From Mesonia ostreae (GTDB taxonomy: Bacteria; Bacteroidota; Bacteroidia; Flavobacteriales; Flavobacteriaceae): a stretch of DNA of 64,000 nucleotides. Position 1 is the first letter of the stretch. Every line of letters begins with the position of its first letter. The notes under the pieces are model-generated. The model made no database searches and was not told the DNA's origin. It saw only the letters and a list, made by a program, of their open reading frames with translations. The stretch lies in the NCBI RefSeq assembly GCF_031845265.1, contig NZ_JAVRBG010000002.1:1-64000 (forward strand). Direction: 5' to 3'. Both the position numbers and the translations under genes were made by a program. Below are positions 16,938 to 24,712 of the stretch, piece after piece.

Positions 16938-16945
16938 TATCTTTG
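16938..16945 (+). promoter_or_regulatory. Likely -7 promoter box (TATCTTTG)
   Basis: It matches TAnnTTTG exactly and lies 25 bases before the ATG of the secreted protein gene. No TTG is seen at the standard -33 spacing. Confidence 0.45.
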
Positions 16946-16970
16946 CCGATAATTATTTAAAATCACTACG

Positions 16971-18449
16971 ATGAAATATATATTATCGACACTTTTAATT
17001 TTTAGTTCTTGCTATTTTGGGTTTTCGCAAGTAGGAATAAACACAATAGATCCAGACACAAGTGCAGCATTGGATATTGTTGCAAAAGACAGCGGAATAT
17101 TAATCCCCAGAATGACTTCTATAGAGAGAGAAGCAATTGCAGAGCCAGCAAAATCTCTTATGGTTTTTGATACCGATGAGAATGCGTATTATTACAATGC
17201 AGGAGATGCTACAACGGCAAACTGGACTCCGTTTCTTTCTAAAGATGCCCAAAGAGATAACTATGTTATAGTTAAGAGCGTAGAAGATTTTCCTAATGGA
17301 GGTCAAGATGGTGCGACTATAACCTTAGACGAAAATACACTCTATGAAGTAAACGGTACTGTTACTACTAATCAATCTATCGATGTAAATGGAGCTTATT
17401 TAATAGGTAAAGATACAAATGAAGATATTTTAAACTATACAGGTTCTAGCTCATTATTTATAGGTTCTGCCACTGCCAGTTTTAGAAATATAACATTTAA
17501 TAATTCAGGAACAGGAAATTTGTTCAATCTTGCAGCTTCACCTACAAATAGTTTAATTGCTCAAAGTGTAGTGGTTAATGGTTTTAGTTCTGTAGGTACT
17601 GTATCAAGTTACGGATTAGTTTTCTTCAATGTAGTACAATACATAGGTAATTCGGATGGTATTACTTATACAGACATTGGCAACTTGCTCTTGAATAACA
17701 TGGGCTGGCAGGCGAGCAATACAGGTACTTATGAAACTTTCACAGGAAGCTTTGGATTTATTCAAAAAGCAAGTGGTTTTACTACCGTTTCAGCTGGTGC
17801 AGTGGGATTAGATGTAAGTGCAAATCCATCAGTTGGTACTGGTACATTATTTGGGACTGTTTTTGCTGGCGGAGGAACTTACGTGGCGCCGTATACTGCT
17901 GGAGCAGAAATTTATGAAGGTTTTAATTTCAGTAATAATTGGACGGTTAACTCTCCAGGAATAAAAAGTGAGAGCGATAATCTCGCCACAGGAACAATTT
18001 ATATTCAAAGAAACTCTACAAATAATAATCCTACATTTAGTATTGCTACTAGAGCTCCAATTGAAGGAATCACGGATGCCAGTAACTTATTTAGAATGTC
18101 GAGTACTGCGAATGGATTGAATGATAACGTGCTTCAATATAATGGAAATAAAACCAGAACTTTTACGGTAACAGGTAGTCTTTCGTATCAAGCTACACAA
18201 ACAACTACAAATCTTAATAGTACAATACATGCATTTTACTTAAGGAGATATGATAGTAATGGAGCTACGATAGATATACCTTTAGGAACAGAGGTCTATG
18301 AAGAAGTAAACAATAATAGTGTACGTGCTGTACCAATTGCAGGAACTATTGTCTTAGATCCAGGTGATTATGTTAGAGTTTTTGGACAAGTGATTTCTGG
18401 AAATAGAAGTACGATTAGAGCATATTCATTAAGTTTATCCTTAGACTAA
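16971..18449 (+). CDS. Secreted or surface-exposed protein of unknown function
   Basis: A signal peptide (MKYILSTLLIFSSCYFGFSQ) is followed by VGINTIDPDTSAALDIVAKDSGILIPRM. This opening is common to many Bacteroidota surface or appendage-like proteins. The remainder of the 492 residues is rich in Gly, Ser, Thr and Asn with few charged residues and only the signal-peptide cysteine, suggesting an extended beta structure such as a beta-helix or trimeric fibre. The C terminus (RVFGQVISGNRSTIRAYSLSLSLD) looks like a small beta-sandwich and not a type IX secretion sorting domain. An AT-rich hairpin follows the stop (18462-18479). Function unknown. Confidence 0.65.
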   Translation: MKYILSTLLIFSSCYFGFSQVGINTIDPDTSAALDIVAKDSGILIPRMTSIEREAIAEPAKSLMVFDTDENAYYYNAGDATTANWTPFLSKDAQRDNYVIVKSVEDFPNGGQDGATITLDENTLYEVNGTVTTNQSIDVNGAYLIGKDTNEDILNYTGSSSLFIGSATASFRNITFNNSGTGNLFNLAASPTNSLIAQSVVVNGFSSVGTVSSYGLVFFNVVQYIGNSDGITYTDIGNLLLNNMGWQASNTGTYETFTGSFGFIQKASGFTTVSAGAVGLDVSANPSVGTGTLFGTVFAGGGTYVAPYTAGAEIYEGFNFSNNWTVNSPGIKSESDNLATGTIYIQRNSTNNNPTFSIATRAPIEGITDASNLFRMSSTANGLNDNVLQYNGNKTRTFTVTGSLSYQATQTTTNLNSTIHAFYLRRYDSNGATIDIPLGTEVYEEVNNNSVRAVPIAGTIVLDPGDYVRVFGQVISGNRSTIRAYSLSLSLD

Positions 18450-18528
18450 AGTTCAAGTCTTAACAATTTCCTAATTGTTTGGTAGGTAGCAAGTGCTTTT
18501 CTATTTTTATTTTCTAAAAAGTACTTAT

Positions 18529-18825
18529 ATGTCAAAATTCGGAGAATTAATAGATTTAGAAAAGCCTGTTTTACTAGATTTCTATACCGAATGGAGTGAA
18601 AAAGACACTTCTACCCACCAAATTCTTAAAGATGTTGCTTCGGCTTTAGGCGATAAAGCTAAAGTGATTAAAATAGATGTCGATAAGAATAGAGCACTTG
18701 CAGGTTCCTTACGTGTAGAAAATCTGCCGTGCTTTATTTTGTATAAAAAAGGTGAAATGTTGTGGCGCCAAAGCGGCCAACAAGATGCCGAAAGTTTAAT
18801 CGCTATCGTAAATAAGCATATTTAA
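18529..18825 (+). CDS. Thioredoxin-fold protein lacking the CxxC active site
   Basis: The ATG at 18529 gives MSKFGELIDLEKPVLLDFYTEW, the usual thioredoxin start; 12 hydrophobic codons upstream look like leader sequence. The 98-residue fold is complete: KPVLLDFYTEW (strand and active-site Trp), KVIKIDVDKNRALAGSLRVENLPCFILYKKGE with the cis-proline, and a C-terminal helix. Where thioredoxins have WCGPC this protein has WSEKD, so dithiol oxidoreduction is not possible. The only cysteine follows the cis-Pro (LPC). A role as chaperone, scaffold or binding module is more likely. Its end overlaps the convergent deacetylase gene by 4 bases. Confidence 0.8.
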   Translation: MSKFGELIDLEKPVLLDFYTEWSEKDTSTHQILKDVASALGDKAKVIKIDVDKNRALAGSLRVENLPCFILYKKGEMLWRQSGQQDAESLIAIVNKHI

Positions 18826-19448
18826 AGCGCATCAAATCTATATCCTAACTTGCTGTAGTGTGCCAAAACTTTTGGTAACACATACCGCAAGTTTTTTTTT
18901 GCTTTTAAGCTGTCGTGAAAAACCAAAATGCTTCCGTTTTTAGTGTAATTTTGTACTCTTTTCCAGCAATTTTCTTTGGAGAGTTGAGCGTCGTAGTCTT
19001 TGCTCAACACGTCCCACATCACCATTTCATATTCTTTTAAAATCATTTTGGCTTGCGAAGAAGTTGCTTTTCCGTAGGGTGGTCTAAATAAGGCTTTCGC
19101 GGAAGTAGAAACATATGTATTGATAATTTCTTGCGTACTATGAATCTGATCTAAGTATTCTTCCGAAGAAGTTTTCCAACCGTTTACATGTTGAAGTGTA
19201 TGATTTCCTACCCGATGTTCTTTATCTAATATAGACTGAAAAACAGCTGGATGCTTTTGAATATTTTCTCCAATACAAAAGAAGGTAGCTTTCGCCTTAA
19301 ACTTATCCAGAAGTTCTATGACCCACGGAGTCACTTCAGGAATAGGACCATCGTCAAAAGTGAGGTAAAGCACTTTCTCTTTTCTGGAGGCGTGCCATAT
19401 TCTATGCGGGTAAAATAGCTTTCCGAGAAAAGGAATAAGGTCCGCCAT
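18822..19448 (-). CDS. Polysaccharide deacetylase (NodB-homology) family protein
   Basis: The 208-residue protein is nearly all NodB domain: TFDDGPIPEVTP (motif 1, catalytic base and metal Asp), ATFFCIGENI, HRVGNHTLQH (motif 2, HxxxH metal ligands), FRPPYGKAT (motif 3), MWDVLSKDYDA (motif 4) and ILVFHDS (motif 5). All catalytic positions appear intact. Enzymes of this group remove N- or O-acetyl groups from cell-wall or capsular glycans. No signal peptide is obvious, so a membrane-proximal or cytoplasmic place is possible. It starts one base after the stop of the upstream DUF2723 gene, so the two form an operon, hinting at a shared role in surface glycan modification. Confidence 0.88.
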   Translation of the reverse strand: MADLIPFLGKLFYPHRIWHASRKEKVLYLTFDDGPIPEVTPWVIELLDKFKAKATFFCIGENIQKHPAVFQSILDKEHRVGNHTLQHVNGWKTSSEEYLDQIHSTQEIINTYVSTSAKALFRPPYGKATSSQAKMILKEYEMVMWDVLSKDYDAQLSKENCWKRVQNYTKNGSILVFHDSLKAKKNLRYVLPKVLAHYSKLGYRFDAL

Positions 19449-19449
19449 A

Positions 19450-22400
19450 TTATAATGGCGGAGTGCTTAAGATGCTATCCTGTTGCAAAATTTCCTCCTG
19501 CTTAAGTTCATTTTTTAAGTTAGGCATATTTTGCATTGGCATTTCTTCCTCTACATCATAGTTTTCGTCGTCTCTATAAAAGTGCTTAAACTTTTTGAGG
19601 TAGCTGTTAAACTCATCTGCCTTTTCTCTTACCAATTCATCATCTTGATTAAGAACTAACAAGTCGATTAAACTTCTATAACGCTCAATATCGGTAATGA
19701 TTTCATCGCCAATATTGTATTGTCTTTCTAGAGACAATGTGCTATAATAGGTGACGGTTTCTTGGTATTTAGTAGCCACTTGGTCCCAAATTTCACGTGC
19801 TTTTTCTTTCTCACCAATTTCATAATAACCATCGATAAACGGTTCTAAAAGCGGATAATAGCCAAATTTGTCTACAGGCATTTTTTCCATTCCTAAATCT
19901 AGAATTTCTTTAGCTCTCACAGAATCCTTTTCTTTGAGAAGATTTTCTACCAAACGCGCTAGGTTGCTTCTATAGGTGATAGAATTTTTTCTAGTTTCTA
20001 CATCATGATAAATATCATCGCTTCCGCTATTGCCCCATTCCCAGTTCTTTACGATACTATACATCTTATCGGTATCTATTCTTCCCATAGTGTAAGGATC
20101 TCTAGGATTGATAGGCGTTTTAATAGGAACTAATTTATAGCAAACTCCATCTAGCTGAAGGTAATCTTTCATCCATAAATAATCATCATTTCCAAAGCTT
20201 CCACCGGTAAAGTAAATGGGTCTATTCCAATCTGTATTCGCCAAGACATCTAGCATTAAGATGCGGTTTTTGTACATCGCATTTCCTTCTAATTTAATAT
20301 CTATATAAGGAACGATTTTATCTTTCTCTTCTGCTTTAACAATGCCACTATTTATCGCGTTGGTAGCATTTACCGGAACTCTAATATTCTTGGTAGGGAA
20401 TGTGCTTACGGTTTGTCCGTTGGGCAATTCTGCTTGCGTACTGGCGTGATCACTTTGAATGTATTTTAACCAACTCGTAAGTAAAAGAGTGTCTTTAACG
20501 CGCGGATCTTCCATAAATCGTACATAATCATTTTTTCCATAGAGATAATCTTTATGCTCAAAAATGGTTTTCACCGCTTTGCTTTCATAAGCCGCTTTTC
20601 GCATTTGATCGATATACCAATCTGTAGCAAAGAGACTGGTATTAATTACGCGTACATCGGTGCGGTAGCCTTCAATTTCTTGCGCATACCACAGCGCAAA
20701 GGTGTCATTATCTCCAATGGTAAATAAGATTCCGTTTTCATCTACGGAATCGAGATACATTTTCGCCATAGATCTAGCCGTATATCTTCCAGACCTATCG
20801 TGATCATCGTAGTTTTGTGACAGTAAAATTCCGGGAACGGCAATTAAACATAAAAGAGTAACTGCGGGAGCTATAATCTTGAGATTAGAAAAGCTTTTAA
20901 TTTTATTATAGATCGCATACACTCCAAATCCTATCCAAATGGAGAAGACATAAAAGGAGCCGACTAAAGCATAATCTCTTTCTCGAGGCTCAAAAGGTCT
21001 TTCGTTGAGGTAAATTTTTAGAGCAATACCCGTAAAGAGGAAAAATACCAATAACACCCAAAAGGTTTTGACATCTCTTTTGGACTGAAACAGCAAGCCA
21101 ATAAGCCCCAAAATAAGCGGTAAGAAGAAATAGGTATTTCTTCCTTTATTGTTTTTTACATCGCTGGGGAGATTGTCTTGAGAACCTAATCTCATCTCGT
21201 CAATAAAATCGATTCCGCTAAGCCAATTTCCGTGAAGGTCATCGTATTTTCCTTGAATATCGTCTTGTCTTCCTACGAAATTCCACATAAAATACCTCCA
21301 ATACATATATCCCATTTGAAACTGAAATAAATACTGAAAGTTAGAAGCGGTAGACGGCTTTTCTATTTTAAGATAGGCGCCAAACTGTTGTAAAAAACTA
21401 ATGTAATCTTCGTTGGTGAGCTTTCCTAGCGCATATTCTTTCTTAAACTGATTTACCGTAGAAACCAATTGATCTTCTTGTTGATATTCTGGCAGAATAG
21501 AAAAATCTATGGGTCCCGTAAATTGCATATAGTTCGCCATATGGTCTGTACTCCACATTCTAGGTAAGAAAGTTTTATGTTCTGCGCTAGAATTTTGCTT
21601 GGCATTTTTCCAATTGTTGACAATAATGTATTTTCCGGTGGCTTCATCTTCCTCATATTTAGGCTTGTCGTCTAAATAGGGTTGATCTGCATCTAATCCG
21701 CCAAAAAGATCTGTAAACTGCGGTCCGTAAAATAATTTTGTTTCTGGGTATTGTTCTCGGTTATAATAAGCCAAAAGTTCTCTGGCATTATCTGGACTAT
21801 TTTCATTGATTACCGTTTCTGCATTGGCACGTATAGGTAACATCACCCAGGAAGAGAATCCTATAAAAATAAATAAGGTGGAAAGAATTAAGGTATTGGC
21901 GTGAATGTAGTTTTTCTTCCGTGTAAACGTAAGTCCGTAATAAAATGCAGCGATTAAGACTAAGGCTGCGATAATAGTACCGGAGTTAAAGGGTAAGTTA
22001 AGGCTGTTGACAAAAAATACTTCCGCTTCAGCGAAAAAAGTCAGCGAATAAGGAAGTAGCAATTTAAAGATAAACATAAGAATAGCAACCACTACGACAT
22101 TGGCAATAATAAAATTCTTTACGGTTACTTTCTCTACATTTTTAAAAAAGTATAAAAACCCGATTGCCGGAATGGTAAGCAGCGCCATAAAGTGCACTCC
22201 AAAAGACAAGCCAATAATAAAGGCGATTAAGATAAGCCAGCGGTTTCCACGCGGTTTAAACATATCTCTGTCCCAAAGCAAGCCAACATAAAACAAGATG
22301 GCCATTAAGAAACTTGCCATAGCATACACTTCAGCTTCCACGGCACTAAACCAAAAACTATCTGTAAATGTGAATGCTAGAGACCCTACTAGCGCGCTTC

Positions 22401-22767
22401 CTAAAACAGCTAATTTTTTGGAAGTGGAAAGTATTTCTTCGTGTCCTGCTATTTTTCTTACCAATAAACTGATAGACCAAAACATAAATAAGATGGTAAA
22501 AGCACTAGAAAATACGGATACCATATTTACCATGAGCGCCACTTGATCTGGCTCTGAAGCGAAGGTAGAGAAAAATGCACCTGTCATTTGAAATAATGGA
22601 GCTCCTGGAGGGTGGCCTACTTGCAATTTGGCAGAGGTTGAAATATATTCTCCTGCATCCCAAAAGCTTGCTGTAGGCTCTACAGTTAAGGTGTAAGTGA
22701 TCAATGCGATGGCAAAAACTACCCATCCCGTTATTTTATTCCACTTACTAAAGTTAAAGTCTCTCAT
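19450..22767 (-). CDS. DUF2723 membrane protein (protein O-mannosyltransferase-like) with C-terminal TPR-like region
   Basis: The 1105-residue protein has about 12-14 hydrophobic segments in two blocks (about 12-330 and 560-680) around and before soluble parts. The N terminus has EPTASFWDAGEYISTSAKLQ with an acidic pair in the first extracytoplasmic loop, the hallmark that links DUF2723 to GT-C glycosyltransferases such as protein mannosyltransferases. GHPPGAPLFQ follows. The last 200 residues show repeat-like helices (RAKEILDLGMEKMPVDKFG, KEKAREIWDQVATKY). The substrate is unknown; transfer of a sugar from a lipid carrier is inferred. It is the first gene of a two-gene operon with the deacetylase. 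Confidence 0.85.
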   Translation of the reverse strand: MRDFNFSKWNKITGWVVFAIALITYTLTVEPTASFWDAGEYISTSAKLQVGHPPGAPLFQMTGAFFSTFASEPDQVALMVNMVSVFSSAFTILFMFWSISLLVRKIAGHEEILSTSKKLAVLGSALVGSLAFTFTDSFWFSAVEAEVYAMASFLMAILFYVGLLWDRDMFKPRGNRWLILIAFIIGLSFGVHFMALLTIPAIGFLYFFKNVEKVTVKNFIIANVVVVAILMFIFKLLLPYSLTFFAEAEVFFVNSLNLPFNSGTIIAALVLIAAFYYGLTFTRKKNYIHANTLILSTLFIFIGFSSWVMLPIRANAETVINENSPDNARELLAYYNREQYPETKLFYGPQFTDLFGGLDADQPYLDDKPKYEEDEATGKYIIVNNWKNAKQNSSAEHKTFLPRMWSTDHMANYMQFTGPIDFSILPEYQQEDQLVSTVNQFKKEYALGKLTNEDYISFLQQFGAYLKIEKPSTASNFQYLFQFQMGYMYWRYFMWNFVGRQDDIQGKYDDLHGNWLSGIDFIDEMRLGSQDNLPSDVKNNKGRNTYFFLPLILGLIGLLFQSKRDVKTFWVLLVFFLFTGIALKIYLNERPFEPRERDYALVGSFYVFSIWIGFGVYAIYNKIKSFSNLKIIAPAVTLLCLIAVPGILLSQNYDDHDRSGRYTARSMAKMYLDSVDENGILFTIGDNDTFALWYAQEIEGYRTDVRVINTSLFATDWYIDQMRKAAYESKAVKTIFEHKDYLYGKNDYVRFMEDPRVKDTLLLTSWLKYIQSDHASTQAELPNGQTVSTFPTKNIRVPVNATNAINSGIVKAEEKDKIVPYIDIKLEGNAMYKNRILMLDVLANTDWNRPIYFTGGSFGNDDYLWMKDYLQLDGVCYKLVPIKTPINPRDPYTMGRIDTDKMYSIVKNWEWGNSGSDDIYHDVETRKNSITYRSNLARLVENLLKEKDSVRAKEILDLGMEKMPVDKFGYYPLLEPFIDGYYEIGEKEKAREIWDQVATKYQETVTYYSTLSLERQYNIGDEIITDIERYRSLIDLLVLNQDDELVREKADEFNSYLKKFKHFYRDDENYDVEEEMPMQNMPNLKNELKQEEILQQDSILSTPPL

Positions 22768-23091
22768 AGGTATTGATGATGTTATCTAGCAATTTGGCGA
22801 ATTTAAGAATAAATGCCGAATGATTATAGAACGAGAAAGAGATAAAAATATTTTTTTAATCGTGATCGATTAAGATATTAGACCGCTCTGCTTTTAGAAA
22901 ATAGAAGTTAGATTTAATTTTAACTCACTAGTAAATAAAACCTTAATTTGTAAATGATATTTTATTTTGGAATTATGAGCCGAATGTGAAAAGTAAGGCT
23001 GCGCGTCTCACTTTCATCACCTAGATAGTTGCTGTATTGAAGGTTTTAATTGAAAGCAAATATTTTTTAAAAATAATTTTTTAATTTTTGT
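22768..23091. other. AT-rich spacer between the DUF2723 gene and tRNA-Gln
   Basis: It is non-coding on both strands as far as I can see. Its left end must hold the promoter of the minus-strand DUF2723 operon; a near match TAAATTCG on the minus strand around 22806 is the best candidate. I see no repeats. Confidence 0.4.
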
Positions 23092-23121
23092 TTGGAATAA
23101 TGAAACTTTCTTTTAAATTTG
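23092..23121 (+). promoter_or_regulatory. Promoter of tRNA-Gln
   Basis: TTG (23092-23094), a 19-base spacer and TAAATTTG (23114-23121) match the flavobacterial consensus fully. Transcription would start about 12 bases before the mature tRNA. Confidence 0.8.
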
Positions 23122-23138
23122 CACTCGCATTACTGCAA

Positions 23139-23211
23139 TGGCCCATGGTGTAACTGGCAACACGTCTGTTTTTGGTACAGAAGAGTCTAGGTTCGAGCCC
23201 TAGTGGGCCAA
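23139..23211 (+). tRNA. tRNA-Gln (anticodon TTG)
   Basis: A complete 73-base cloverleaf can be drawn. The acceptor stem TGGCCCA/TGGGCCA is followed by discriminator A. The D arm is GTGT-AACTGGCA-ACAC, the anticodon arm TCTGT-TTTTGGT-ACAGA with TTG at 23172-23174, the variable loop AGAGT, and the T arm CTAGG-TTCGAGC-CCTAG. CCA is not encoded. It is a single gene with its own promoter and terminator. No integrated element adjoins its 3' end. Confidence 0.95.
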
Positions 23212-23215
23212 CAGA

Positions 23216-23249
23216 AATCCTCAATTCTTAATAGAGTTGGGGATTTTTT
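23216..23249 (+). terminator. Intrinsic terminator of tRNA-Gln
   Basis: A 13-pair stem (23216-23228 with 23233-23245, two G-U pairs, loop TAAT) is followed by a run of six T. It starts 5 bases after the tRNA. Confidence 0.9.
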
Positions 23250-23676
23250 CATTTTATAAAGAAATTGGCGAGAAGTTTATGCTGAGCGCAGCCAAATGAT
23301 TTCTGTCATTTCGACGAAAGGAGAAATCTCATGCTTTCTTAACGAAAAGATGTTTCGTTTCGCAGCGCTTCACTCTGTATGACGGTAAGCGAATGTCATC
23401 CTGAAAAAATTTGACGATAAGGCTTGTCCGAACATGTATGGGTGGGAGGGTTTTATTCAGGATCTCTTGGTTGTGATAGAATGCAAAAGACACTTGGAAC
23501 CATGACGTTTAGACTTAGGACTAGTAAAGCTTAATAGGCTAATAAAAAATATCAGTACTACAAAAAATTGGGAATGTTGCTCTTAGGTGGGTTTTGTTTG
23601 GGGGAAATTTATTGTAGTTAGATATTTTTCAACTCTTCATCAATTTCAACTGTAGTTTGACGTTCAACTTCAATTT
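23250..23676. repeat. Gene-free spacer with dispersed GTCAT-type repeats
   Basis: It contains TGTCATTTCGACGAAAGGAG with AAATCTCATG (23306-23332), TTCGCAGCGCTTCACTCTGT with ATGACG (about 23358-23383), and GTCATCCTGAA followed by TTCAGGATCTC. These are short intergenic repeats of the type common in Bacteroidota, partly in inverted orientation. There is no coding frame. It is longer and more GC-varied than other spacers nearby. Confidence 0.55.
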
Positions 23677-24294
23677 TTACAATTCTAATACAACAGGTTC
23701 ATTGGGCGTAGTAAATTTATCGTCAAAAGAAGTGGCGTTGATGTAGGTAGTTTTTCCTAGTTTTATATTTCCGTAGTTGTCGTGGGCGTGACCAAATATG
23801 TGATATTTGGGTTGTATCTCTTGTACTTCCTTTTTTAAATAAGGACAACCTACGCGATGATTCTTGGTGTGATCTAAAATGTCGTATGGTGGATTATGGG
23901 TGATAATCACATTCGCTTGACGCGGAATTTGTTTCCAATGCTGCTCAATTTCACTTGGTTCTAATCCAAAAGCCCAAGGTTTACCCAAAGAAGTATTTGG
24001 AGAGCCCCAAAAATGGTATCCTTCAATTATAACAGAAGTATTGATTAAAAGATGAACGTCTTTTAAATAAGTTGTAAGTTTTTCAAGGTTTTCTTTGTGA
24101 AGAAAAAAATCGTGATTTCCTGGAACTAATATTTTGTGGTGATGATTGTGACTGGTAAACCAAGTAAGGAAAGCTTTAGTTTCTCTTAATGTTCCAGTTT
24201 CAGAGAAATCTCCTGCATGAATAAGTACATTCCCAAACGGGATATGCAAACGTTTCTCGCGAGTGTGGGTATCAGCGATGCAAACTAGTTTCAT
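23677..24294 (-). CDS. Small metallophosphoesterase (MPPED1/239FB-like)
   Basis: The 205-residue cytoplasmic protein has every calcineurin-fold metal motif: CIADTHTRE (D and H), IHAGDFSETG (D), VPGNHDFFLH (N and H), IITHNPPYDILD (H) and IFGHAHDNYG (HxH). The start MKLVCIADTH and the short PYDILD loop match the metallophosphodiesterase group related to animal MPPED1/2, which hydrolyses cyclic nucleotides or other phosphodiesters; the physiological substrate in bacteria is unclear. A small membrane-protein gene lies 38 bases upstream on the same strand, so the two may be co-transcribed. Length and motifs are complete. Confidence 0.87.
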   Translation of the reverse strand: MKLVCIADTHTREKRLHIPFGNVLIHAGDFSETGTLRETKAFLTWFTSHNHHHKILVPGNHDFFLHKENLEKLTTYLKDVHLLINTSVIIEGYHFWGSPNTSLGKPWAFGLEPSEIEQHWKQIPRQANVIITHNPPYDILDHTKNHRVGCPYLKKEVQEIQPKYHIFGHAHDNYGNIKLGKTTYINATSFDDKFTTPNEPVVLEL

Positions 24295-24332
24295 GCCGTA
24301 ATGATAAACAAATTATGTGGTATTAAAGAAAT

Positions 24333-24524
24333 TTATTTTTCCAATTCCTCATCCGTAGGTAGAGCTATATTTGTAGCCTGAATGATTAAAATACAAACAA
24401 TAAGTGTAGTTAGCAGAAAAAAGATAAATTTTATTAATAAACTATCGGTATGTAAAAAGCTGTAAATACCTAACGCAATCTCTGCAATAAGAAAGAGGGC
24501 TAAGAAAATAAGCTTTAGAATCAT
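24333..24524 (-). CDS. Small two-helix membrane protein
   Basis: The 63-residue product is two hydrophobic helices (about 2-22 and 30-52) joined by a short polar turn (LHTDSLL), ending in the acidic tail LPTDEELEK. I recognise no family. The regular membrane pattern, the ATG start and the position just upstream of the phosphoesterase gene suggest a real gene. A chance frame in AT-rich DNA cannot be excluded. The promoter region upstream is shared with the divergent AsmA-like gene. Confidence 0.55.
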   Translation of the reverse strand: MILKLIFLALFLIAEIALGIYSFLHTDSLLIKFIFFLLTTLIVCILIIQATNIALPTDEELEK

Positions 24525-24712
24525 TTAAGTATTTAAATTGGTTATGCCACAAATATAGATTTAAAGTATCTCGCTAAGCTTTAAAAAAAATACAATTAGT
24601 TTAATTTTAACGATATATTTAAAATTCATATCTGTACGTTGTTAAATCTTTAAAAAGGATGAAGTTATCTATGTTTTAAATACTTATTTTTAACAACAAA
24701 AAATACTTTAGC

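Noticed and set aside
18493..18528. Upstream ATG for the thioredoxin-fold gene
   Set aside because: The 12 extra hydrophobic codons do not form a usual signal peptide, and the next ATG gives the standard family N terminus.
23139..23676. Integration site of a mobile element at the tRNA-Gln 3' end
   Set aside because: No integrase gene and no repeated copy of the tRNA 3' end downstream in the window.
24671..24679. ATG upstream of the AsmA-like gene as its start
   Set aside because: The frame meets a TAA two codons later, so it cannot extend the protein; TTG at 24713 is preferred.
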